Under the pieces are notes generated by a model. That model worked only from the letters and a program-made list of their open reading frames with translations, did not search any database and was not told the origin of the DNA. From Agromyces intestinalis (lineage in GTDB: Bacteria > Actinomycetota > Actinomycetes > Actinomycetales > Microbacteriaceae): a stretch of 64,000 nt of DNA. Of this stretch, positions 23,495-31,359 are shown piece after piece (the first letter of the stretch is position 1; each line of letters opens with the position of its first letter). Position numbers and translations under genes: made by a program. Where the stretch lies: NCBI RefSeq assembly GCF_008365295.1, contig NZ_CP043505.1, forward strand, positions 3,472,001 through 3,536,000, read 5' to 3'.

Positions 23495-26085
23495 GCGTCG
23501 CTCCCGCGCACGGGGATGGTGGGCCCGGCGACGAGCACCGCCTCGCCGCGTGCCTGCTCCTCGGGCGTGGCGGGACGCAGTTGACCGCGTTCGCGCACCC
23601 GCGCGAGCTGCGGAGCAGCGCTCGGCTCGTTCACGAACGCGCGGAACCGCCGCAGCCGCTCGGGGTCGGCCAGCGTCGCGGCCCACTCGTCCTCGTATCC
23701 GCCGACATGCCGCGCGACCGCCGCCTCGAGCTCCTCGGCGAGGCCGAGCGAGTCCTCGACGACGACCTCGCGCACGTGATCGAGGCCGCCATCGAGGTCT
23801 TCAATCCACCGCGCGGTGCGCTGCAACCGGTCGGCGGTGCGGATGTAGTACATCAGGTAGCGGTCGATGTACCGGATCAGTGTCTCGTCGTCGAGGTCGC
23901 TCGCGAGCAGCTGGGCGTGCGCGGGCTGGAACCCGCCGTTGCCGCCCACGTAGAGGTTCCACCCCGTCTCGGTCGCGATGACGCCCACGTCCTTGCCCCG
24001 CGCCTCGGCGCACTCCCGGGCGCAGCCGGAAACGCCGAACTTCAGCTTGTGCGGCGATCGCAGTCCGCGGTACCGCAGCTCGAGCCGGATCGCCATCCCG
24101 ACCGAGTCCTGCACGCCGTACCGGCACCACGTCGACCCCACGCAGCTCTTCACGTTGCGCAGCGCCTTGCCGTACGCCTGCCCCGACTCGAAGCCCGCGT
24201 CGACGAGCCGCTTCCAGATGTCGGGGAGTTGGTCGAGTCGGGCGCCGAACAGATCGATGCGCTGGCCGCCGGTGATCTTCGTGTACAGGCCGAACTCCAT
24301 CGCGACCTCGGCGATCACCGCGAGCTTGTCCGGCGTGATCTCGCCGGCCGGGATGCGCGGCACCACCGAGTAGGTGCCGTCCTTCTGCATGTTCGCCATC
24401 GCGCGGTCGTTGGTGTCCTGCAGGGTGCCGCGACCGGCGTCGAGGATGTAGCTGCCGTGCTCGGCGGCCAGGATCGAGGCGATCGCGGGCTTGCAGACAT
24501 CGCAGCCGCGCCCGGTGCCGAGCCGAGCCATGATGTCGTCGAAGCTCGTGAGGCCCAGCACCCGAACCGAGTCGAACAGCTCCTGACGCGAGATCGGGAT
24601 GTGCTCGCAGAGCGCCCGCGAGATGGCGACGCCGGTCTTGCGCAGCTCGCCCTCGAGGAGCTTCTTCACGAGCGGCACGCACGAGCCGCACTGGGTGCCG
24701 GCACGGGTGCAGGTCTTCAGCGCACCGAGCTCGGTGCACCCGTCGGGTCCGTGCACGGCCCCGCGGATCGTCCCCGCGGTCACGTTGTTGCACGCGCACA
24801 CCAGCGCCGCGTCGGGCAGCTCGTCGCCCGCGGGAGGTTCGGCGCCCGCCGCCGAGAGGTAGGCCGCCGGCTCGGCCGAGAGCGTCGTGCCGAGCAGCGG
24901 GCGCAGCGACGCGTAGGGTTCGGCGTCGCCGACGAAGATGCCGCCGAGCAGGGTCTTCGCGTCGTCGGTGACGACGAGCTTCTGGTAGAGCCCGCGGGCC
25001 GGGTCGGCGTAGACCACCTCGAGTGCGCCGACGGTGGCCGCGAGCGCGTCGCCGAAGCTCGCGACATCCACCCCCGACAGCTTCAGCTTGGTGGCGTCGT
25101 CGACGTCCGAGAACTCGGCGCTGCCGCCGAGCAGCCGGTCGGCGACCACCTCGGCCATGGCGTTCGCGGGTGCGACAAGGCCCGTACAACGGCCCTCGAA
25201 GCTGGCGACCTCGCCGATCGCCCAGATGTTCGCAGCCGAGGAGCGGCACGTGCGGTCGATCGCGACGCCGCCGCGTTCGCCGAGCTCGAGGCCGAGCGCG
25301 CGACCCAGCTCGTCGCGCGGGCGGATGCCGATCGCGAACACGACGACATCGGCGTCGACGAGGTTGCCGTCGCCGAGCAGCACGCCCGTGGCCCGCCCGC
25401 CCTCGACCTCGATCGCGGCGGGCCGGGTGCCCAGGTGCAGCGCGAGTCCCTGCGCCGAGATGAGCCGACCGAGGGCGCGCCCTGCGCCCTCGTCGAGCTG
25501 GGCCGACATCAGCCAGCGCCCCGAGTGCACGATCGCGGCCTCCGCGCCGAGCCGGGCGAGCCCGCCGGCGGCCTCGAGGCCGAGCAGGCCGCCGCCCGCC
25601 ACCACGACGCGCGCCGGCCGGCCCCGGTCATGGGCGATCTCGGCGATCTCGGCGACGAGCGCGTCGACGTCGTCGATCGTGCGGTAGACGCGGGCGTGCT
25701 CGGCACCCGGCAAGTCGGGCACCGGTGCCGACGAGCCGGTCGCCAGCACCAGCTCGTCCCAGTGCAGGACCCGGCCGGCGTCGGTCGTCGCGGTGCGGGC
25801 GGCGGGGTCGACGGCTTCGATCCGCTCGCCGACGACGAGGCGCACATGCTCGTCGTCCCACATCGTCGTGGGCTGGAGCGTGAGGTCGACCTCGCCGGCC
25901 AGGCGCGTGCTGAGCGCGACCCGATCGTATGGATGCCAGGGCTCCTCGCCGACCACGGTGACCCGGAGCGACCGGTCGGTGTCACGCGCGTGCAGGCTGT
26001 CGGCGAGCCGGTGCGCAGCCGGCCCGGCACCCACGACCAGGACGTCGCGGACGCGGGAATCGGGCGCGGTGGCGGGATCGGACAT
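23491..26085 (-). CDS. nirB: Assimilatory nitrite reductase large subunit
   Basis: Reduces nitrite to ammonium with NAD(P)H. The protein has 864 residues. The FAD/NAD domain comes first (VLVVGAGPAAHRLADSL), followed by two BFD-like [2Fe-2S] regions (from C430/C432, CACNNVT ... TQCGSC; and RGCDVCKP). The siroheme/[4Fe-4S] module carries C648, C654, C688 and C692 (SCVGSTWC ... GCARECAE), the classic C-x5-C-x33-C-x3-C. The ATG at 26085 is preceded by GAGAGGAG. It heads the operon nirB-SUMT-NnaR. Unusually nirD is not downstream but divergent. Confidence 0.94.
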   Translation of the reverse strand: MSDPATAPDSRVRDVLVVGAGPAAHRLADSLHARDTDRSLRVTVVGEEPWHPYDRVALSTRLAGEVDLTLQPTTMWDDEHVRLVVGERIEAVDPAARTATTDAGRVLHWDELVLATGSSAPVPDLPGAEHARVYRTIDDVDALVAEIAEIAHDRGRPARVVVAGGGLLGLEAAGGLARLGAEAAIVHSGRWLMSAQLDEGAGRALGRLISAQGLALHLGTRPAAIEVEGGRATGVLLGDGNLVDADVVVFAIGIRPRDELGRALGLELGERGGVAIDRTCRSSAANIWAIGEVASFEGRCTGLVAPANAMAEVVADRLLGGSAEFSDVDDATKLKLSGVDVASFGDALAATVGALEVVYADPARGLYQKLVVTDDAKTLLGGIFVGDAEPYASLRPLLGTTLSAEPAAYLSAAGAEPPAGDELPDAALVCACNNVTAGTIRGAVHGPDGCTELGALKTCTRAGTQCGSCVPLVKKLLEGELRKTGVAISRALCEHIPISRQELFDSVRVLGLTSFDDIMARLGTGRGCDVCKPAIASILAAEHGSYILDAGRGTLQDTNDRAMANMQKDGTYSVVPRIPAGEITPDKLAVIAEVAMEFGLYTKITGGQRIDLFGARLDQLPDIWKRLVDAGFESGQAYGKALRNVKSCVGSTWCRYGVQDSVGMAIRLELRYRGLRSPHKLKFGVSGCARECAEARGKDVGVIATETGWNLYVGGNGGFQPAHAQLLASDLDDETLIRYIDRYLMYYIRTADRLQRTARWIEDLDGGLDHVREVVVEDSLGLAEELEAAVARHVGGYEDEWAATLADPERLRRFRAFVNEPSAAPQLARVRERGQLRPATPEEQARGEAVLVAGPTIPVRGSDA

Positions 26086-26197
26086 GCGACTCCTCTCGAC
26101 GGCGAAATGCCGGCAGCGGCGCGGCGCCGCCCCCGTGCGACCTCGCGGACCGGCTCGCCGCGGTCGCGGCATCCGGTGGATCGGTGAACTCGCCGTG

Positions 26198-26240
26198 AGC
26201 GTACGGCGGCGCCGTTTCGGAGGTGTTTCGCAGCGGTAAC
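26198..26240 (-). promoter_or_regulatory. GlnR-like promoter of nirB
   Basis: On the minus strand GTTAC (26240-26236), six bases, GAAAC (26229-26225), six bases, GAAAC (26218-26214), ten bases, then TACGCT (26203-26198) as -10. This is the closest match to GTnAC-n6-GAAAC in the window. It lies in the 307-base divergent gap 26086-26392, which otherwise holds only the nirD promoter and a leader of about 105 bases before nirB. Confidence 0.72.
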
Positions 26241-26289
26241 CGAGGCGCTCGACATGCGCACACCGTGCTCCCGCGCACGTGAGGCGGGA

Positions 26290-26343
26290 TTCACCCGTGC
26301 GAAACAGCGGCTGTCACCCCGCGAAACATGGCCGCCATAGCGT
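26290..26343 (+). promoter_or_regulatory. GlnR-like promoter of nirD
   Basis: TTCAC (26290-26294), six bases, GAAAC (26301-26305), seventeen bases, GAAAC (26323-26327), ten bases, TAGCGT (26338-26343). The layout is identical in every spacing to the promoter of the first chelatase gene at 15311-15364. Confidence 0.7.
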
Positions 26344-26392
26344 GGCGCTCGAGAGCCGACGACCCGTCGGCGCCGACTGCGGAGGGTGCACG

Positions 26393-26737
26393 ATGACGAT
26401 CCTGCTCGACACGACCTGGCGCACGGTCTGCGCCGTCGACGACCTGGAGCCGAACTGGGGCGAGGCGGCACTGCTCGGCGACCGGCAGGTGGCGATCGTG
26501 CTCGTCTCGGAGGACGAGGTCTACGCCATCGACCACCACGACCCGCACTCGGGCGCGCCCGTGATGGCGAGGGGCATCGTCGGCTCGCGCGGCGACCGAC
26601 CGACCATCGCCTCGCCGCTGCACAAGGAGGTCTACGACCTCGGCACGGGAGAGTGCTTCACCGATCCGTCGCTCGTGCTGCGGACCTACCGCACGCGCGT
26701 GGTCGGCGGCTCGATCGAGGTGGAGCTCGCGTCGTGA
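26393..26737 (+). CDS. nirD: Nitrite reductase small subunit
   Basis: A 114-residue Rieske-fold protein that partners NirB. The positions that hold Rieske ligands read DHHDPHSG and SPLHKEVYD, so the cluster cysteines are missing, as is usual for NirD. WRTVCAVDDLEPNWGEAALL is the typical N-terminus. The ATG follows GGAGGG at 26381-26386. It is expressed divergently from nirB and is coupled to the second chelatase gene by a GTGA overlap. Confidence 0.92.
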   Translation: MTILLDTTWRTVCAVDDLEPNWGEAALLGDRQVAIVLVSEDEVYAIDHHDPHSGAPVMARGIVGSRGDRPTIASPLHKEVYDLGTGECFTDPSLVLRTYRTRVVGGSIEVELAS

Positions 26738-27450
26738 CGGGGGTGCTCGTCGCCGCCTCGCACGGCACGTCCTCGCCGGCAGGGCAGCGCGCCGTCGCGG
26801 GGCTCGTCGACGCCGTGCGAGCGGTCGCGCCGTGCCACGTCGCAGCGGCCTTCGTCGACGTCGAGCAGCCCGACGTGCCCACGGCGCTCGACGCGCTGGG
26901 CGAGTCTGCGCTCTCGACCGCCCCGACCGTCGTCGTGCCGCTGCTGCTGTCGGCGGGCTATCACGTGCACGTCGACCTCGCCGAGGCCACTGCGGAGCAT
27001 CCCGCCGCGAGGCTCGCCGGCGCCCTCGGGCCCGACCCGCGGCTGGCCGACGTGCTCGCCGAACGGCTCGCCGAGGTCGGCCTTGGCCCCGACGACGGCC
27101 TCGTGCTCGCGGCGGCCGGCTCGAGCGACGCAGCAGCGGTCGTCGACTGTCGCCGAACGGCTGCGCTGCTCGCCGACCGGCTCGGCCGGCCGGTGCGCAT
27201 CGGTTTCCTCTCGGCCGCCGAGCCGAGCGTCGCCGACGCGGTGCGCCGCGAGCGCGCCGCACGGCCGGGTGCCCGGGTGGTCGTCGCGGCCTACCTGCTC
27301 GCGCCCGGGTACTTCCACGACCTGGCGTGCGCGCAGGGCGGCGATGTCGTCACCGCGCCGTTGCTCGACGACCGACCGGCCGACGCGCGGCTGGTCGACG
27401 TCGTACTCGATCGGCACGCCGAGGCGCTGCGGTCGCGTGCGGCTGCCTGA
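26734..27450 (+). CDS. Sirohydrochlorin chelatase (CbiX/SirB family), copy 2
   Basis: A 238-residue two-half-domain chelatase with likely metal-site histidines H10 (AASHGTSSP) and H77 (LSAGYHVHV). It aligns along its length with the copy at 15404-16168 (both contain VVPLLLSAGYHV-like and AYLLAPG-FHD-like segments) but is clearly diverged, so the duplication is old or the two were recruited separately. GTG overlaps the nirD stop. One copy could be specific for siroheme and the other for another tetrapyrrole, but nothing in the sequence decides this. Confidence 0.84.
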   Translation: MTGVLVAASHGTSSPAGQRAVAGLVDAVRAVAPCHVAAAFVDVEQPDVPTALDALGESALSTAPTVVVPLLLSAGYHVHVDLAEATAEHPAARLAGALGPDPRLADVLAERLAEVGLGPDDGLVLAAAGSSDAAAVVDCRRTAALLADRLGRPVRIGFLSAAEPSVADAVRRERAARPGARVVVAAYLLAPGYFHDLACAQGGDVVTAPLLDDRPADARLVDVVLDRHAEALRSRAAA

Positions 27451-27486
27451 CGCCGCATCCGCCCGTATCGAGCGACCGCGACGCGC

Positions 27487-28257
27487 TCAACTCGATCGCT
27501 GAGTGAGCACGACCGGCCCCTGCTCGGTGATCGCGACCGTGTGCTCGGAGTGCGCGCCGCGCGAGCCGTCGGCGCTGCGCAGCGTCCACCCGTCGGGGTC
27601 GGTGAAGATGCGATCGGTCGTCTCGAGGAACCACGGCTCGATCGCGATCACGAGACCCGGCTTCAGCGGCATGCCGCGCCCGGGCCGGCCGTTGTTCGGC
27701 ACGTGCGGGTCGCCGTGCATGGTGCGCCCGACGCCGTGCCCGCCGAAGTCGGTGTTGATCGAGTAGCCCTGAGCGCGCGCCACGTCGGCGATCGCCCGCG
27801 AGATGTCGCCGATACGGTTGCCGACGGTGGCGGCCGCGATGCCGGCCGCCAGTGCGCGCTCGGTGGTCTCGATGAGCCGCAGGTCGGCATCGCGCGGGGT
27901 GCCGACGACGAGCGAGATCGCCGAGTCCGACACCCAGCCGTTCACGCTCGCTGCGAAGTCGAGGCTCAGCAGGTCGCCGTCCTTCAGCGTGTAGTCGAAG
28001 GGCAGGCCGTGCAGCACCGCGTCGTTCACCGACGTGCAGATGACCTTGCCGAACGGGCTCGCGCCGAACGACGGGTGGTAGTCGATGTAGCAGCTCTCGG
28101 CGCCGGCCTTGCGGATCAGCTCGTGCGCGATGGCGTCGAGCTCGAGCAGGTTCACGCCCACCTTCGCGGCGGCAGCGGTGGCCTCGAGCACGCTCGCGAC
28201 GAAGCGGCCGGCGGGGCGCATCTCGTCGATCTCGGCGGGGGTCCTCAGTTCGATCAC
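27487..28257 (-). CDS. map: Methionine aminopeptidase, type I
   Basis: Removes initiator methionine. The protein has 256 residues from the GTG at 28257. The five metal ligands are D100, D111, H174, E207 and E238, with H83 also conserved. A longer in-frame start at 28305 exists, but the shorter one is chosen because VIELRTPAEIDEMRPAGR is the normal type I N-terminus and a CAGAAT -10 ends seven bases before it, suggesting a leaderless mRNA. Together with the next gene it marks the return to housekeeping order after the nitrate island. Confidence 0.93.
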   Translation of the reverse strand: MIELRTPAEIDEMRPAGRFVASVLEATAAAAKVGVNLLELDAIAHELIRKAGAESCYIDYHPSFGASPFGKVICTSVNDAVLHGLPFDYTLKDGDLLSLDFAASVNGWVSDSAISLVVGTPRDADLRLIETTERALAAGIAAATVGNRIGDISRAIADVARAQGYSINTDFGGHGVGRTMHGDPHVPNNGRPGRGMPLKPGLVIAIEPWFLETTDRIFTDPDGWTLRSADGSRGAHSEHTVAITEQGPVVLTQRSS

Positions 28258-28264
28258 GCTTCCT

Positions 28265-28270
28265 ATTCTG
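28265..28270 (-). promoter_or_regulatory. Leaderless -10 of map
   Basis: CAGAAT on the minus strand, separated by seven bases from the GTG start. No room remains for a separate leader with a ribosome site, although AGGAAGC falls in the gap. Confidence 0.45.
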
Positions 28271-28319
28271 TCGGCTCCGCCCTGAGTGAACACCCCGTGC
28301 CGCATATGGAGTGCGGCGT

Positions 28320-28325
28320 TAGCCT
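28320..28325 (+). promoter_or_regulatory. Leaderless -10 of the 28332 membrane protein
   Basis: TAGCCT ends six bases before the ATG at 28332, and no ribosome site is present in the gap. Confidence 0.45.
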
Positions 28326-28331
28326 GAATGC

Positions 28332-28823
28332 ATGCTTCTCCGGCGCCCGTTCCTGCGGTGGCTGTTCATCGCTCCCGTCGTGCTGCCGCTCTGGATGGTC
28401 GTCGGCTGGGCGATCTTCGGCGCGGGCGGGTGGAGCACGCTCGGGCTGGTCATCACGCTCCCGGCGGCGTTCCTGGCGTTACTGGTGATCGCACTGCTCG
28501 TGAACGCGCGGCCGAGCGTGCGCGCCGAGCGCGCGGTCTCGTGGACCGACGTCGGTGTGCTCGGCGCCTGGCACGTGCTGCTCATCGCGGCCGGCTGCTA
28601 CGGCAGTACCGCGCTGCTGTTCGGCGTGCTCGCCCTGATCGCCGCGGTCGCGGCGTTCTGGGTCTCGATCTGGCAGCTGGTGAGCGACGGGGCGCGGCGC
28701 ATGCAGGCGAGCATGGCCGAGTTCGAGCGCCTCGCGGGCCAGGGGCGGCCGGATGCCTCGAAGCGGCCGCCGTTCGACGACGGAGACGGCGACGTGATCA
28801 TCGTCAACGAGGTGCGCGACTGA
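28332..28823 (+). CDS. Four-helix membrane protein of unknown function
   Basis: I do not recognise a named family. The 163-residue protein has four hydrophobic segments, near residues 10-30, 36-58, 72-90 and 93-112. They are followed by a charged cytoplasmic tail with RRMQASMAEFERLAGQ and an acidic DDGDGDVIIVNEVRD end. It lies alone between the divergent map gene and rplS. The ATG start is supported by a -10 six bases upstream, so translation is probably leaderless. Confidence 0.7.
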   Translation: MLLRRPFLRWLFIAPVVLPLWMVVGWAIFGAGGWSTLGLVITLPAAFLALLVIALLVNARPSVRAERAVSWTDVGVLGAWHVLLIAAGCYGSTALLFGVLALIAAVAAFWVSIWQLVSDGARRMQASMAEFERLAGQGRPDASKRPPFDDGDGDVIIVNEVRD

Positions 28824-28862
28824 CGGATGCCGCGACCCGCGGCGACCGCCGGTCCGCTCGTT

Positions 28863-28892
28863 TTGGCGGCCATCGCCCCGATCTGGCAGAAT
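28863..28892 (+). promoter_or_regulatory. rplS promoter
   Basis: TTGGCG (28863-28868) and CAGAAT (28887-28892) are spaced by 18 bases, as in the rpsP promoter. The predicted leader of about 120 bases holds a long-range stem, GTGCCGCC (28901-28908) with GGCGGCAC (28955-28962), starting almost at the first transcribed base. Confidence 0.55.
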
Positions 28893-29021
28893 GGTTGTTT
28901 GTGCCGCCGCAGGTCTCTGCCTCCGGGGAGCACGCACAGCGCGAATCCCGCGCGGGCGGCACCAGACACTTCCATCCATGATCCGCGTTCGACCGGTGGC
29001 GGGCGCAGAGAGCGAACCATC

Positions 29022-29369
29022 ATGCACATCCTCGACAGCGTCGACGCCGCGAGCCTCAAGAGCGACATCCCCGACTTCCGCCCCGGCGACACCGTCAAGG
29101 TGCACGTCAACATCGTGGAAGGCACCCGCTCGCGCGTCCAGGTCTTCCAGGGCGTCGTCATCGGCCGTTCGGGCCAGGGCGTGCGCGAGACCTTCACGGT
29201 CCGCAAGATCAGCTTCCAGGTCGGCGTCGAGCGCAAGTTCCCGGTGCACTCGCCGATCATCGACAAGATCGAGGTCGTCACCCGCGGCGACGTGCGTCGC
29301 GCGAAGCTGTACTACCTGCGCGAACTGCGCGGCAAGAAGGCCAAGATCAAGGAGAAGCGCGAGAACTGA
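29022..29369 (+). CDS. rplS: 50S ribosomal protein L19
   Basis: Large-subunit protein bL19, 115 residues. [41 protein letters not shown] and [29 protein letters not shown] are fully conserved family segments. The ATG at 29022 fits the family N-terminus [13 protein letters not shown] perfect hairpin follows at 29410-29442. In many bacteria it is directly after trmD, but here about 13.7 kb separate them. Confidence 0.97.
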   Translation: MHILDSVDAASLKSDIPDFRPGDTVKVHVNIVEGTRSRVQVFQGVVIGRSGQGVRETFTVRKISFQVGVERKFPVHSPIIDKIEVVTRGDVRRAKLYYLRELRGKKAKIKEKREN

Positions 29370-29409
29370 TCTCGCGCGGCGAGTCCCTCGCCGCTCCGGC
29401 GATTTCACC

Positions 29410-29442
29410 GAGCTCCCCACCCCTAGACTGGGTGGGGAGCTC
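29410..29442. terminator. Hairpin after rplS overlapping the lepB promoter
   Basis: GAGCTCCCCACCC and GGGTGGGGAGCTC form a perfect 13-bp stem with the loop CTAGACT. No T-run follows. The loop contains TAGACT (29424-29429), a good actinobacterial -10 for lepB, whose ATG is at 29453. The same bases may therefore end rplS transcription and start that of lepB. Confidence 0.6.
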
Positions 29443-29452
29443 GGGCGGTTAA

Positions 29453-30214
29453 ATGACAGACGAACACACTCGCACCATGCGCGCAGACGGCGATGGCGGA
29501 ACGATGACGACGGCAGCGACACGGCGCAGGCGCGGGGCCCTGCTGTTCCTTCGCGACGTGCTCGTGATCTTCGTGGTCGCGGTGCTCGTCTCGTTCCTGA
29601 TCAAGACGTTCCTGATCCGGTCGTTCTTCATCCCCTCGGGCTCGATGGAGGTCACCCTCGAGGTCGACGATCGCATCATCGTGAACCAGCTCGTGCCCGA
29701 GGTGGTGCCGCTCGAGCGCGGCGACGTCGTCGTGTTCCGCGACCCGGGCGGGTGGCTTCCGGCGCGCGTCGAACCCGAGCAGCCGCCGCTCGTCGCGGCG
29801 GTCGACTGGTTCCTCGCACTGGTGGGGCTCAGCGCCCCCGACTCGAACGACCATCTGGTGAAGCGGCTCATCGGCCTGCCCGGCGACCACGTCACGTGCT
29901 GCAACGCGCTCGGCCAGATGAGCGTGAACGGCGTTCCGCTCGACGAGCCGTACATCACCCTGCCGCCCGGCGAAGAGAAGGCCTCGCGCGACGACTTCGA
30001 CGTCACCGTGCCGGCCGATCGGCTCTGGATGATGGGCGACAACCGGTACGACTCGCAAGACTCGCGGTACAACGGCGACACTCCGCTCAAGGGGTTCGTG
30101 CCGGTCGACAATGTCGTCGGTCGCGCGTTCGTGGTGAGTTGGCCCGTGTCGCACTGGGCCTGGCTCGGCAACTATCCCGAGGTCTTCGACGGCGTCGACA
30201 AGGGGCGGGGCTGA
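29453..30214 (+). CDS. lepB: Signal peptidase I
   Basis: Cleaves signal peptides of secreted proteins at the membrane. The protein has 253 residues. One N-terminal transmembrane segment lies at residues ~30-55. The catalytic serine is S64 (IPSGSMEVTL) and the lysine is K137 (LVKRLIGLPGDH). MMGDNRYDSQDSR is the C-terminal box. The start at 29453 gives a short cytoplasmic head; M9 and M18 are weaker alternatives. The next gene begins directly after its stop. Confidence 0.95.
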   Translation: MTDEHTRTMRADGDGGTMTTAATRRRRGALLFLRDVLVIFVVAVLVSFLIKTFLIRSFFIPSGSMEVTLEVDDRIIVNQLVPEVVPLERGDVVVFRDPGGWLPARVEPEQPPLVAAVDWFLALVGLSAPDSNDHLVKRLIGLPGDHVTCCNALGQMSVNGVPLDEPYITLPPGEEKASRDDFDVTVPADRLWMMGDNRYDSQDSRYNGDTPLKGFVPVDNVVGRAFVVSWPVSHWAWLGNYPEVFDGVDKGRG

Positions 30215-30907
30215 ATGGCACCTCGCAACGCCCCCGACCTGCGCATCGAACGCGCGATGTTCGCCGAGGGCGTGCCGTTCGTGCTCGCCTGCGACGAGGT
30301 CGGCCGCGGGGCCCTGGCCGGCCCCGTGACCGTGGGGCTGGTCGTGATCGCCCCCGACATTCGGCGCATGCCCGCGGGCCTGCGCGATTCGAAGCTGCTG
30401 CCCGAGCCGAAGCGCGAGCTGCTCGCGCCGCGCGCCGCGGCGTGGGTGCACGCCTCGGCGGTCGGCGAGGCATCCGCCGATGAGATCGACGAGCTCGGCA
30501 TCATGGCCTGCCTCGGCCTCGCCGGTGCGCGCGCGTGGGCGCGGCTGGCCGACCAGGTTGCGCTCGAGTCGGGCCTGCCGCTCGTTCTCGACGGCAACTA
30601 CGACTGGCTGAGCCAGTCGATCGAGCATCGCGCGCAGGTGATCACGCGCATCAAGGCCGACCGCGACTGCGCGTCGGTGTCCGCGGCATCCGTCATCGCC
30701 AAGGTGCACCGCGACCGCGGGATGCGCCGCGCGCACGACGACCTGCCGCTCTACGGCTGGGACGAGAACAAGGGCTACTCCACGCGGGGGCACTTCGCCG
30801 CGCTGGCCGAGCACGGACCGAGTGCGATGCATCGCCACACCTGGCTGCACGACCGCTCGACGGCCCCGGCGCAGGAGCCGTCGCTGTTCGACCTCAGCGT
30901 ACGATGA
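30215..30907 (+). CDS. rnhB: Ribonuclease HII
   Basis: Removes ribonucleotides and RNA from RNA/DNA hybrids. The protein has 230 residues. The acidic active site begins in ACDEVGRGALAGPV (Asp and Glu), with further aspartates in VLDGNYDW and IKADRDCASVSAASVIAKV. The start abuts the lepB stop, and its own stop overlaps the next start (ATGA), in the usual lepB-rnhB order. Confidence 0.95.
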   Translation: MAPRNAPDLRIERAMFAEGVPFVLACDEVGRGALAGPVTVGLVVIAPDIRRMPAGLRDSKLLPEPKRELLAPRAAAWVHASAVGEASADEIDELGIMACLGLAGARAWARLADQVALESGLPLVLDGNYDWLSQSIEHRAQVITRIKADRDCASVSAASVIAKVHRDRGMRRAHDDLPLYGWDENKGYSTRGHFAALAEHGPSAMHRHTWLHDRSTAPAQEPSLFDLSVR

Positions 30908-31236
30908 GTCCGATGGACGAGGACGAATTCGACGACTACGACCGCGAGGTCGAGCTGGCCCTGTACCGCGAGTATCGCGACATCGTGTCGCAGTTCAAGT
31001 ACGTGGTCGAGACCGAGCGTCGCTTCTACCTCGCGAACGAGGTCGAACTCGTGCGCCGCGACACCGAGCACGACTTCTACTTCGAACTGGCGATGAAAGA
31101 CGTCTGGGTGTGGGACGTCTACCGTGCCGACCGGTTCGTGAAGGCGGTGCGGGTGCTCACCTTCAAGGACGTGAACATCGAAGAGCTCGCGACGCGCGAG
31201 TTCGAACTGCCGAAGGAACTCGCGCTCGACGAATAG
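30904..31236 (+). CDS. DUF2469 family protein
   Basis: A 110-residue actinobacterial protein of unknown function, recognised by the very conserved segments DDYDREVELALYREYRDIV, FKYVVETERRFYLANEVEL and VWVWDVYRADRFVKAVRVLTFKDVN. It is almost always next to rnhB, so a link to nucleic acid or ribosome work is guessed but unproven. The ATG at 30904 overlaps the rnhB stop; a second ATG at 30913 is also possible. Downstream inverted repeats GGTCGCCG (31236-31243) and CGGCGACC (31278-31285) may form a terminator. Confidence 0.88.
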   Translation: MSPMDEDEFDDYDREVELALYREYRDIVSQFKYVVETERRFYLANEVELVRRDTEHDFYFELAMKDVWVWDVYRADRFVKAVRVLTFKDVNIEELATREFELPKELALDE

Positions 31237-31327
31237 GTCGCCGCACGCGCTCGAGTCCTCCTCGACAGGTCGGTCATCGGCGACCGGCTTCGACAGCCGG
31301 CGCCCCGGCGAGGTCGTCGTATCGTTG

Positions 31328-31351
31328 CCTCCGCGACGCTGGTCGCGGAGG
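31328..31351 (+). promoter_or_regulatory. Hairpin that pairs with the yraN ribosome site
   Basis: CCTCCGCGAC (31328-31337) and GTCGCGGAGG (31342-31351) form a perfect 10-bp stem with a GCTG loop. The 3' arm ends in the GGAGG ribosome site for the ATG at 31360, so folding would hide it. This could keep expression of yraN low or make it conditional. Confidence 0.5.
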
Positions 31352-31359
31352 TGGTGCGG

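Noticed and set aside
23581-26187. Plus-strand open frame of 868 codons inside nirB
   Set aside because: Antisense shadow of nirB; no domain visible.
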